This document shows, in pieces, positions 51,415-60,808 of a stretch of 64,000 nt of DNA; the stretch's first letter is position 1; each line of letters starts with the position of its first letter. Origin of the DNA: an uncultured Bacteroides sp. (GTDB lineage Bacteria > Bacteroidota > Bacteroidia > Bacteroidales > Bacteroidaceae); the NCBI GenBank assembly GCA_947574505.1, contig CANPJW010000002.1, positions 62,001 to 126,000 of the forward strand, read 5' to 3'. The position numbers were made by a program, and so were the translations under genes. Under the pieces are notes generated by a model that had not been told where the DNA came from, ran no database searches, and was given only the letters and a program-made list of their open reading frames with translations.

Positions 51415-54400
51415 ATGAGAAGGCGATGGCATTATTATATGGCATTCGGTGTCGCTTCGGCACTGATGTTCACGTCGTGTAACGACAACGAGGCGTTGGA
51501 AGGCGTTTCGCAGGGACAGGACTCGCGCATCATATCCCTGTCGGGGGAAATAGACCAGGTGGCAGTGACCCGTGTCAATGACAATGGTTTCTGTGATGGT
51601 GACATTATGGGGGTATATGTTGTAGACTATAATGGCAACACACCGGGAACATTGGCAACCAGCGGCAATCGGGGAACGAACGTTCCTCATACTTTCGACG
51701 AGGCCGCCTATAAATGGAATTCCGCCTACGATATCTATTGGAAGGACGACCACACCCATGTCGACATCTACGGCTATTATCCATATGCCTCGCCGGCGGA
51801 TGTAAACGCATATGCATTTGAAGTACAGAAAGATCAAACGAGAAATAATGGGGATGAAATGGGAAGTTACGAAGCAAGTGACTTCCTTTGGGGAAAGGCA
51901 GCGGACGTAGCACCTACGGATAGAATAATCCGACTGCCATTGCGGCATAAGATGAGTAATGCCCGCATTACCTTGAAAGAGGGCGAGGGATTCGCCGAAG
52001 GCGCTTGGACGGAACTGGAGAAACAAGTACAGGTTCTGAACACCAAGCGTAGTTCGGTGATTGACCTCGCCACGGGTAATGTCGCCGCTACGGGCGAAGT
52101 TGCTAAAACAGGAACTATCCCATTCCGCAAAGACAATGAATTCCGCGCCATTGTGGTGCCACAGACTGTGGAAGCAGGAAAAGTGCTTTTCAGTATTACG
52201 GTAGATGGAATGCCTTATACGTTTAAGAAGGAAGAGGCATTTACGTACATAGCCGGGAAGATGCACAATTTCACTATTCAGGTGAATAAGAAGGAAGCAA
52301 GCGGACAGTATGAGTTTAAACTCATTGATGAGTCTATTACGGCATGGGAGAATGATATGGCTTCGCATGAAGCTACCGCCAAAGAGTATATCGTGATTCA
52401 TGTGGAAGAGGCGGGGACATTGAAGGAGTGTATCACGGCGGCGAATAAGGATTATACGCAATTGCAGAATTTGAAGATTACGGGGGAGATTAATGCGGAA
52501 GATTTCTATTTCATGAGGGATGAGATGAGCAAGTTGCAGTCGCTGAATTTGAAGGAAGTGAAGATAAAGGGGAGTACTAAGACTTATGACGGGAATAAAG
52601 AAGACATGTTGCCTGCCAGTGCAATGAGTGAAAAAAAAACTTTAATGCATTTAGTTTTACCTGACAAATTAATAGAAATAAAAGATGGTGCATTTTTTGG
52701 TTGCAATTTAACAGGGTCTTTATATATCCCCGAAGGAGTCAAAGAAATTGGTACTTCAGCTTTTGGATATTGCAAATCTCTAACTGGTTTTCTACATTTA
52801 CCTTCTACTTTAGAAAGAATAGCTCAAAGTGCATTCAGGTCATGTTCTTTTACTTGTGAACTTTCATTACCATCCAAATTAAAATATATAGGAGATGGAG
52901 CCTTTTATCAATGTTCAAAATTATATGGAGAACTCCATTTACCTGATAAGTTATCATATTTAGGTAGAGCGGCTTTTTCTCAATGTTCTTCCTTTTCAGG
53001 TTCCATATCTATACCGCAAAACATTACTGAAATAAAAGAAGAAGCTTTTTATTTTTGTTCGGGACTTAATGGCACACTGAATTTGCACAATGGAATAACC
53101 ACAATTGAAGAATCTGCATTCTGTTTATGTGCATTTAAAGGCGAGTTAATTTTGCCTAAAGACTTGATAGTTATAAATAATGATGCGTTTCGGGGCTGTA
53201 ACTTTTCGGGAGAGCTCAAACTTCCTTCTAAATTAGAAGTAATTGGCGATGGTGCATTCGAAAACAATTCACGCATCTCAGGGATTTTGGAAATACCCGC
53301 CAACGTCATATCCATCGGAACAAGCGCATTCAGATATTGTTCTTCATTAGAAGGTCTCATTTTCCCAAAAAGTTTAGAAACTATCGGAAACATAGCATTC
53401 GACCTTTGTTCCGGCATCGGTTCCATCGTATGCCAAGGCACCCTTCCACCGCACCTGTTTGCCAACGCCTTTGACGGAGTAGCCAAGGACAACTTCACCG
53501 TTGAAGTTCCCGAATCCGCTGTTGCCGACTACCAAACAGCACCGGGCTGGAACGAATTCAAACGTATCGGTGCCCATCACGAACTAATCTGCCGTCCTGC
53601 CATTGCCAACGCCCTCAATACCCGCTGTACGCGTAATCTGATATTGAATGCGGAAAGCGATTGGGAAGTGACAAGTATGCCCGACTGGTGTAGCCTGTCA
53701 CAAACGAACGGTTCGAAGAAGACGGAGTTGACACTGACTATCGATGAAATGCCTAAGGGTACGACCGAAGGACGTACAGGTGAGATTGTTTTTAAACTGA
53801 AAGATAAGTATTACACCACGAAATGCACAGTTAATCAGTATGATTACCAATATGGTGAAGACGAAATTGTGACCTTGCAAAAGGCAACCCAGGGAAACAA
53901 TGGCGGCATCAGCCTTGTGTTCTTGGGCGACGGTTACAATGCCAAGGATATTGCCGAAGGCAACTACTTGAGAACTATCGAGGAACAGGTGGAGCGTTTC
54001 TTTGCCATCGAGCCTTACAGCACCTATCGCAACTATTTCAATGTGCACACCGCCATTCCCGTCTCATTGGAAAGCGGCATCGGCACAGTCAACACTATTC
54101 GCTATACCAAGTTCGAAACCACATTCACAGGTGGCGTAGGATTGCAGTGCGACTATGATGCAGTGTTCAACTATGCCTTGCGGATTCCGTCTGTGACCCG
54201 GGCAAACCTGAATCAGACGCTGATTGTCATGACTCCGAACACGACCGACTATGGCGGTATCTGCAACATGTGGAGCGATGGTTCCGCCATCGCCTTCTGC
54301 CCAGTAAGCAGCGATGCCTATCCGTATGACGCACGCGGCATTATCCAGCATGAAGCCGGCGGACATGGTTTCGGCAAGTTCGGTGACGAATACATCTATC

Positions 54401-54849
54401 ATAATTCGTTCATTACCTTCTGTGGTTGTATGTGTTGTAAACACGTCTCCGAATTCAACGGTGCCAAGGCCAATGGCTGGTACGACAATCTCTCACTGAC
54501 GGGCAAAATGCACGAAGTACCTTGGAGCCACCTGATATTTGACGAACGCTACAGCGACCGGGTGGACATCTACGAAGGCGGATTCATGCACAGCCGTGGG
54601 GTATTCCGTTCGGAACAGACCAGCTGCATGAACAATAATATCCCCTACTACAGCACCATCTGCCGCGAGTCTATCGTGAAACGTATCAAACAATACGCTG
54701 GCGAGACCTATTCATTCGAAGAGTTTGTACAAAAAGACAAGAAAGATGCGGGAGCCATCACACGCGCTATGGATGCCCCGTATGCAGGAAGTCGCGTACA
54801 TACACATCAATATCCGCCACGGATTCATAAAGGTAGCCCGCTGAAATAG
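51415..54849 (+). CDS. Multidomain lipoprotein: fimbrillin-like, BspA-type LRR_5, BACON-like, M64-like metallopeptidase
   Basis: Lipobox SALMFTSCNDNE; fimbrillin motif DIYWKDDHTHVDIYGYYPYASPADV; ~10 LRR_5 units; SDWEVTSMPDWCSLSQTNGS; QHEAGGHGFGKFGDEYIYH. Confidence 0.87.
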   Translation: MRRRWHYYMAFGVASALMFTSCNDNEALEGVSQGQDSRIISLSGEIDQVAVTRVNDNGFCDGDIMGVYVVDYNGNTPGTLATSGNRGTNVPHTFDEAAYKWNSAYDIYWKDDHTHVDIYGYYPYASPADVNAYAFEVQKDQTRNNGDEMGSYEASDFLWGKAADVAPTDRIIRLPLRHKMSNARITLKEGEGFAEGAWTELEKQVQVLNTKRSSVIDLATGNVAATGEVAKTGTIPFRKDNEFRAIVVPQTVEAGKVLFSITVDGMPYTFKKEEAFTYIAGKMHNFTIQVNKKEASGQYEFKLIDESITAWENDMASHEATAKEYIVIHVEEAGTLKECITAANKDYTQLQNLKITGEINAEDFYFMRDEMSKLQSLNLKEVKIKGSTKTYDGNKEDMLPASAMSEKKTLMHLVLPDKLIEIKDGAFFGCNLTGSLYIPEGVKEIGTSAFGYCKSLTGFLHLPSTLERIAQSAFRSCSFTCELSLPSKLKYIGDGAFYQCSKLYGELHLPDKLSYLGRAAFSQCSSFSGSISIPQNITEIKEEAFYFCSGLNGTLNLHNGITTIEESAFCLCAFKGELILPKDLIVINNDAFRGCNFSGELKLPSKLEVIGDGAFENNSRISGILEIPANVISIGTSAFRYCSSLEGLIFPKSLETIGNIAFDLCSGIGSIVCQGTLPPHLFANAFDGVAKDNFTVEVPESAVADYQTAPGWNEFKRIGAHHELICRPAIANALNTRCTRNLILNAESDWEVTSMPDWCSLSQTNGSKKTELTLTIDEMPKGTTEGRTGEIVFKLKDKYYTTKCTVNQYDYQYGEDEIVTLQKATQGNNGGISLVFLGDGYNAKDIAEGNYLRTIEEQVERFFAIEPYSTYRNYFNVHTAIPVSLESGIGTVNTIRYTKFETTFTGGVGLQCDYDAVFNYALRIPSVTRANLNQTLIVMTPNTTDYGGICNMWSDGSAIAFCPVSSDAYPYDARGIIQHEAGGHGFGKFGDEYIYHNSFITFCGCMCCKHVSEFNGAKANGWYDNLSLTGKMHEVPWSHLIFDERYSDRVDIYEGGFMHSRGVFRSEQTSCMNNNIPYYSTICRESIVKRIKQYAGETYSFEEFVQKDKKDAGAITRAMDAPYAGSRVHTHQYPPRIHKGSPLK

Positions 54850-54907
54850 TCGGAAGGAGACTATACACTCTGAATAGAAATCAAAAAGGAAGAAGAAAAA
54901 AAAGAAT

Positions 54908-55876
54908 ATGAAACCAACGATTCATACCATCTATACGGCTTGCATCTGCCTGCTCTCCAGCATGGCGATGGTAAGCTGTGGACAGGACGAAACGGCAGGC
55001 AGTAAGGAGACGGAACGGAACGACGTGATGCAGTTCCGGATTGCGCATCCTTCGCAGCAACAGGCTACTCCTGCCAGCCGCGCCACGGAAACAGACTTCG
55101 AGACAAACGACCGCATCGGTCTGTTTGTCTGCGGAGAAAATGAACCTCTGCAAGTGGGTGGCAACTACGTGAACAATGCTTCACTGACCTACAACGGAAC
55201 GGCGTGGACTCCCGCCCGCCCTATTTACTGGAACGACGGCAGTTATGACGTATACGCTTACTACCCCTACTCCTCTCCTGTCCTGTCGACAGATGAAATG
55301 GAGTTCAGCGTGGCAACCGACCAAAGCAGTACAACCGATCCCAACGCAACCGACCCAAACGCAACAGGCACAGCTGACGCAGTGGGAGGATATGAAGCCA
55401 GCGACTTCCTGTGGGCATCGGCAAAGAAACAGACTGCCGGCAATGATGCCGTGGCACTGAAATTCAAGCATTGCATGAGCAAACTTACCGTACGGCTCAT
55501 CAAAGGCGAAGACTACGAAGGCGACGAACTGCCGCAGGATGCCGAAGTGTTTATCCACAACACTGTGCCCGATGCTACCATCGACCTTTCTGTAGGGATA
55601 GCCACCAAAACACTCTATGGCACGGAAGCAACTCTGAAGGCAAAGGCGGCAGGAAACAACAGATACACGGCTATCGTCGTTCCACAACGAATCACCAACC
55701 GCCGCCCACTGGTGGAGGTAGTGATGAGAGGCGTGTCGTACCTGATGGAAAGTGCTTTCGTATTTAAGCCGGGAATACATCATATTGTTTCACTGACCAT
55801 CACGAAAAACCCTGAACAAGTGAAGATTGAAATTGGCGGTGAAATTGAGAATTGGGAAACAACAGAAGAATCATAA
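54908..55876 (+). CDS. Fimbrillin family (Mfa-like) lipoprotein
   Basis: Lipobox SSMAMVSCGQDE; YNGTAWTPARPIYWNDGSYDVYAYYPYSSP, YEASDFLWA. Confidence 0.86.
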   Translation: MKPTIHTIYTACICLLSSMAMVSCGQDETAGSKETERNDVMQFRIAHPSQQQATPASRATETDFETNDRIGLFVCGENEPLQVGGNYVNNASLTYNGTAWTPARPIYWNDGSYDVYAYYPYSSPVLSTDEMEFSVATDQSSTTDPNATDPNATGTADAVGGYEASDFLWASAKKQTAGNDAVALKFKHCMSKLTVRLIKGEDYEGDELPQDAEVFIHNTVPDATIDLSVGIATKTLYGTEATLKAKAAGNNRYTAIVVPQRITNRRPLVEVVMRGVSYLMESAFVFKPGIHHIVSLTITKNPEQVKIEIGGEIENWETTEES

Positions 55877-55882
55877 TTTTAG

Positions 55883-56043
55883 TTTCACCACAGATTACAC
55901 GGATTTTCACAGATTAAATAATTCTCTATAGGTTGGAAATACTTCTCCTTTTTAGAAGGAGAAGTATTTAGTTATTATTGGCTTTCCGCTCCAATCATGT
56001 AATATATAGATTAATCTGTGGAAATCTGTGTAATCTATGGTGA
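55883..56043. repeat. Nested palindromic (MITE-like) element
   Basis: 34-nt arms 55883-55916 and 56010-56043 are reverse complements with three mismatches; inside is a perfect 14-bp hairpin 55936-55949/55955-55968. Confidence 0.85.
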
Positions 56044-56061
56044 ATTTCCTTGTAATATGCG

Positions 56062-56069
56062 TATATTTG
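56062..56069 (+). promoter_or_regulatory. Putative -7 element (TATATTTG) for the WG-repeat gene
   Basis: TATATTTG 29 bp upstream of the ATG at 56098. Confidence 0.5.
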
Positions 56070-56097
56070 CAACGGGGGTTTTAAAAGTTAACTATCA

Positions 56098-57981
56098 ATG
56101 AACGACAAACTGAAGTATATTGTCACTTCTATCTTTCTCTCAAGCCTGTTTGCTGTGTTATATACCGGATGCAAACAGGACAGTATAGAAATCAACGCAC
56201 TGCCTTTTCAGGAAAACGAAGGAGACAACTGGGGACTTATCTCCACCAGCGGAAAGATTGAAATCCCTTCCGGAAGCTTCACTCGCCAACCGTCAGCTGT
56301 GGTCAATGGAATGTTCAGTCTGCCGGACGAAAAAGGATTTTATCAACTCTACGAATTAAAACATCCGACACACCCCACCAGTGCAAGACGATTTGCTCAA
56401 GTCGGACATTTTTTTGAAGATGTCACACTGGCACAAGAGTTTCCGGACTCTCCTATCCTCGTTATCGACCGGAAAGGACAAAGTATCAACAATATCGGAA
56501 TAAGCCTGCATTACGACATCATATTAGCACATAACTTTGCCGAAGGCAGAGCTTTGTTCTGCACCCGAAAAGGGAAGTATGGCTATATGGACACCCAAGG
56601 GAACATCCTCATTCCGCCTATATATGACCAAGCGTATGACTTCCACGAAGGCTTGGCACTGACAGGCAACACGAATGATAAGGGTGAGACCAGCTACCAA
56701 CTGATCGACCTGTCCGGAAACGTACGCATTCAAATTCAAGATACGCCTGCCCTACTCGACTCACAACCGGCATGCGGACTGATAAAATACAATAACTGCC
56801 AAAGCGGGCAATGTTGCTATCTGAGCACCACAGGAAAGGAAGGGCTCTTCCTCCCGGACAGCATCCGTGAAGCCTTCCGCTTCCGCCACAATGCTGCCAT
56901 TATCCATACCGACCACGGCGCAGGGCTCATCGACCGCGAAGGGAAATTACTAATTGCTCCCACATACGAAGAAGGATTCATCGTTGGCAACGACCGTGTG
57001 TGCTTGCGCACCGGCAATGAATGGCAGCTCGCCGACTTCGAAGGGAACAGTTTAGGAGAAGCAAAAAAGAGCTACGAACGGATATCGACCTTCTATCCTT
57101 CCGGACTTGCCATCGTCCGTTCCGGAACTCAATGCCGATGGATGAACCGACAAGGAAAGCCTGCCGACAACCGGACATACCACTGTATCGCTGAAGATCC
57201 TTCCGCATTGCAACTTGTTCCACAAGTCTTTGTCCGAAAAAACACAAAGACAGAAAATGAAGAAAACAATTCTGCGAACAGACCGGAAAAGACGGGAACA
57301 GTTTCCGCTTCGTCATCAACCATGGCTTCGTCATCGGAAAAGAGCTCCCCAGGCAACGTTCCATCCGCAGGAAAACCACACACCACCTGTATCATCAGCA
57401 GTGATGAATGGAAAAACATAGGAAAACAGAATCCGTTCTATGCCGAAGCAAGGAAAATACTATCCGGCAAACTAGCCGAAACGGATGCGGAAAACAGACA
57501 GGTGATACTCAACTATGTGGAACATCTGCGCACATCGTACACCACCAAGGATATCGACTTCCTGACGCAACTGTTCAGCGAAGAAGCACTGATTATCGTC
57601 GGCAAAGTCATCCGCAGTACTCCCCGGACAGACGGGAAATACCTGCCGCAACACCAAGTGGAATATAATATCAAGAGCAAACGTACTTATCTGGAACGCC
57701 TGAAAGTTTTGTTCAAACAGAACAAGGAAATCAATCTGCTGTTCAGTGACTTTAAAATAATGCGACACCCCACACAAGAGGGATTGTACGGAGTCACGCT
57801 ACGTCAGAAATACAGTTCCGACCTCTATTCAGACGACGGCTACCTGTTCCTGCTGTGGGATTTCAGAGATGAAGCCACTCCACTGATTCATGTACGCACG
57901 TGGCAACCCCGAATGCTGGATGACCGGACGCCACTGCCGGAAGACGAAATTTTCAACATACGTAATTTCAATCTGCAATGA
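56098..57981 (+). CDS. WG-repeat lipoprotein with Ser-rich linker and NTF2-like C-terminus
   Basis: Lipobox VLYTGCKQDS; repeats NWGLISTSGKIEIPS, KYGYMDTQGNILIPPIYDQAYDF, GAGLIDREGKLLIAPTYEEGF; SASSSTMASSSEKSSPG linker. Confidence 0.8.
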   Translation: MNDKLKYIVTSIFLSSLFAVLYTGCKQDSIEINALPFQENEGDNWGLISTSGKIEIPSGSFTRQPSAVVNGMFSLPDEKGFYQLYELKHPTHPTSARRFAQVGHFFEDVTLAQEFPDSPILVIDRKGQSINNIGISLHYDIILAHNFAEGRALFCTRKGKYGYMDTQGNILIPPIYDQAYDFHEGLALTGNTNDKGETSYQLIDLSGNVRIQIQDTPALLDSQPACGLIKYNNCQSGQCCYLSTTGKEGLFLPDSIREAFRFRHNAAIIHTDHGAGLIDREGKLLIAPTYEEGFIVGNDRVCLRTGNEWQLADFEGNSLGEAKKSYERISTFYPSGLAIVRSGTQCRWMNRQGKPADNRTYHCIAEDPSALQLVPQVFVRKNTKTENEENNSANRPEKTGTVSASSSTMASSSEKSSPGNVPSAGKPHTTCIISSDEWKNIGKQNPFYAEARKILSGKLAETDAENRQVILNYVEHLRTSYTTKDIDFLTQLFSEEALIIVGKVIRSTPRTDGKYLPQHQVEYNIKSKRTYLERLKVLFKQNKEINLLFSDFKIMRHPTQEGLYGVTLRQKYSSDLYSDDGYLFLLWDFRDEATPLIHVRTWQPRMLDDRTPLPEDEIFNIRNFNLQ

Positions 57982-58991
57982 ACGTTTCTATATTAACTCC
58001 CGACACAGGAAGAAAACTGTTGAACATGAGAAGGTACATGTTGACAACCGTCATGCTCCTTATCTTTTCAGCTATGCACGCACAACAGTTTTCCGTACAA
58101 AGTTTCCGGCAACTGCCCAATGACATCAGTGCTTATATTCAGCCTGTGAAAGACTTGAACGATGAAGCCTGTGCACTCATCAAAATAGTAGGCAGCCGTG
58201 ATTTCGCCTTCTCCACTCCCCTGGGAATAGTGAAAAGAAAAAATGATGTCGGAGAGACGTGGATATACGTCCCGCGCGGTACTACACAAATTACCATCAA
58301 GCACCCGCAATGGGGTGTGCTCCGTGATTATCGCTTCCCTTCTCCCTTAGAGTCGCGCCTGACCTACGAACTGGTGCTGAGCGCTCCTGTCGCCATGCCC
58401 CGGAGAAGAGTCCCCCCGATGGAGAACACCGCCGTCAGTTATCCGCACACATACGAACTGACCATGCAACAACTTCCCGTACCCGCATGGCGACGTCCCC
58501 GACGACCGAAAGAGAAAGCCGCCTGGTTGATTATGCCGAGCATCGGACTTCATCGCCAAGAAGCGGTAGGTGGTATACGTCTTGCATGGATGCGGCGGCA
58601 TGGAATATACCTGCATGCATTGAGTGACTTCCGCACCACCCCCGGTACCAACGGACAAGAATGTGACAAAAACGGACTACTACCCGGCAACGCACTGCCA
58701 CCCTACTACAGCGGAAGAAGCGAAAAGTCATACTACGCCCTCACCGCAGGAGGGATACATCGCATCGTCGGTAACTTCTGCCTTTACGAAGGCATCGGCT
58801 ATGGAGCGCGCACGGTTGTCTGGCAAACGGACGAAGGAACTTACCTGCGCAACAGCGATTATTCATCCCAAGGACTCACTGCCGAAGCGGGTGTCATGCT
58901 CCGGTTACGAAGGTTTGCCTTTTCCGCCGGCGTCCTCACCACAGGCGGGAAATACTGGATGATGAACCTCGGACTGGGAATTCGCCTATAA
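57978..58991 (+). CDS. Exported protein, PEGA-like N-terminal region and beta-rich C-terminus (likely start 58026)
   Basis: Signal peptide MRRYMLTTVMLLIFSAMHAQQ; DLNDEACALIKIVG...GETWIYVPRGTTQITIKHPQWGVLRDYRFP; 4-bp overlap with the previous ORF. Confidence 0.6.
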   Translation: MNVSILTPDTGRKLLNMRRYMLTTVMLLIFSAMHAQQFSVQSFRQLPNDISAYIQPVKDLNDEACALIKIVGSRDFAFSTPLGIVKRKNDVGETWIYVPRGTTQITIKHPQWGVLRDYRFPSPLESRLTYELVLSAPVAMPRRRVPPMENTAVSYPHTYELTMQQLPVPAWRRPRRPKEKAAWLIMPSIGLHRQEAVGGIRLAWMRRHGIYLHALSDFRTTPGTNGQECDKNGLLPGNALPPYYSGRSEKSYYALTAGGIHRIVGNFCLYEGIGYGARTVVWQTDEGTYLRNSDYSSQGLTAEAGVMLRLRRFAFSAGVLTTGGKYWMMNLGLGIRL

Positions 58992-59044
58992 TTGCCTTCT
59001 TTAGTAAGAACGTAGAATTGCACAAAAGATATACAAATTGAACT

Positions 59045-60682
59045 ATGCATACAAGAATCATTTGTTTCCTGACGCTCTTCGCTTGTTGCCTGCTCCTGAC
59101 AGGATGCAGTGACGAGAACCGCCCTAATAATCCGGCACCGGAAATCATCCTGTACGAAGCACAGGACATCACCCGCACAAGCGCCCGTCTCACCGGTACT
59201 GTGAATGTCCCGCCCCATAGCCATACCAACCGTTACCGTTTCCGCTATGGTACTTCACCGGATATGGAGAAAGGTGAAGAATATTCCCAACCAAACGGAC
59301 CTGTCACTACCGAACTACAAAACCTGACACCGGGAACCACCTACTATTACTGTCTGGAAGCAGGAAACGAAATGTATATGCGGCAAAGTCCCACCTATCA
59401 TTTCACCACCTTTCCCAACGAACGGCCCCGAATAGCCCCCATCACTTTTCTGGGACAAGGCCCTATCAGTATTATCCTGTTATGTGCTGTCACAGACGAT
59501 GGCGGAGACCCTGTGACATCCTGCGGCTTCCGTTATATTTCAGCCGATGGACAAGAGCTGGAAGCAAATGCATCCCTTACAACCGACAATCAATGGCGGC
59601 TTCATATCAGCCACTTAAAAAGATACACCGAATATACAGTGAAGGCTTTTGCTGAAAACAGAAACGGAAGAACTTACAGCGAACCGTACCGTTTTTACAC
59701 CAGTGATGCAGTAAGCCTCATCAATGCAGGCATGCTGCCCGAAATTATCGGCGAGGACGGCAAAAACGACTATACACAACTGAGTATCACAGGTCCGCTG
59801 AACGGAACGGATATCCGGTTCATCCGGGAAATGTGTGGAAAGGACATACGTGGCAACCAGACACAGGGACAGTTGAAGAAGTTGGATTTGACGGACGCAC
59901 TCATCGTCGCAGGCGGATTGTCTTACGATGAGTCGCGGTATACAACAGAGCATACAATCGGCAACGGAATGTTCGGCGAACTGGATATACTGACGGAAAT
60001 CAAACTTCCGGAAAATACGTTGGTGATTGAACAGAATGCCTTCCGCAACTGCACGTCACTGACAGCACTATCCATTCCGGGAAGTACAAAGGACCTGACT
60101 CCTTCCAGCGGATGCCGCCATCTCGAACATCTGTCCGTGATTACAGGAAATCCTGAATATAGCAGCACAGACGGGGTGGTGTACAGCAAAAACGGTGAAA
60201 CACTTGTATGGTTTCCCGAAGGAATGGAGAAAGATGAACTTCATCTCTCTCCCACTCTGAAGAGTATCGGAGAATACGCATTACAAAAATGCAAAATACG
60301 GTCTATCATATTGCCCGGTTCAGTCACCAGTATCGGAAAGCTGGCTTTCTATGCTTCCGAAATAGAATCGATCGTACTGCCGGACGGATTGCGGAATGTG
60401 CCGCTCGGGATATTCCAGCAATGCCAGAATCTCACGAGTGTCACACTAGGTAGTGACTGTGAAGCGCTCTCGGATTATTGTTTCGACGGATGCCCGCTCC
60501 AACATCTATACGTAAAAGCAGTCATTCCTCCCGTCTGCCAATCGAACACGTTCAGCGGAACGGAAAATATCTTTGCCGACTGTATGCTGCATGTCCCTGT
60601 GGAGAGCTTGCCGATATACAGAAACCACCCCACATGGAAACAGTTTCAACACATTAAAATGAGCGAAGCTACAGGTATATGA
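59045..60682 (+). CDS. Lipoprotein with Fn3-like segment and BspA-type LRR_5 repeats
   Basis: Lipobox LLLTGCSDEN; NRYRFRYGTSPDMEKGEEYS...LTPGTTYYYCLEAGNE; NAFRNCTSLTALSIPGS, SIGKLAFYASEIESIVLPDGL. Confidence 0.82.
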   Translation: MHTRIICFLTLFACCLLLTGCSDENRPNNPAPEIILYEAQDITRTSARLTGTVNVPPHSHTNRYRFRYGTSPDMEKGEEYSQPNGPVTTELQNLTPGTTYYYCLEAGNEMYMRQSPTYHFTTFPNERPRIAPITFLGQGPISIILLCAVTDDGGDPVTSCGFRYISADGQELEANASLTTDNQWRLHISHLKRYTEYTVKAFAENRNGRTYSEPYRFYTSDAVSLINAGMLPEIIGEDGKNDYTQLSITGPLNGTDIRFIREMCGKDIRGNQTQGQLKKLDLTDALIVAGGLSYDESRYTTEHTIGNGMFGELDILTEIKLPENTLVIEQNAFRNCTSLTALSIPGSTKDLTPSSGCRHLEHLSVITGNPEYSSTDGVVYSKNGETLVWFPEGMEKDELHLSPTLKSIGEYALQKCKIRSIILPGSVTSIGKLAFYASEIESIVLPDGLRNVPLGIFQQCQNLTSVTLGSDCEALSDYCFDGCPLQHLYVKAVIPPVCQSNTFSGTENIFADCMLHVPVESLPIYRNHPTWKQFQHIKMSEATGI

Positions 60683-60696
60683 TTGTAACATCTTGA

Positions 60697-60776
60697 TGTC
60701 ACTGTTGTGCCACCCTATTGGCACAACAGTGACACCAATGTGACACAGTCGTGCCAACACGGTGGCACAGTTGTTC
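60697..60776. repeat. Compound palindromic repeat between convergent genes
   Basis: tgtcactgttgtgcca (60697-60712) / tggcacaacagtgaca (60719-60734), perfect 16 bp; then degenerate second pair tgacacagtcgtgcca...tggcacagttgt. Confidence 0.85.
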
Positions 60777-60808
60777 TTGCATATAATACGTTCTTTGGTA
60801 TGGGGATC

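Noticed and set aside
51394-52461. 355-aa minus ORF opposite the M64 fusion gene
   Set aside because: Shadow ORF; no family motif, and the opposite strand has clear domains.
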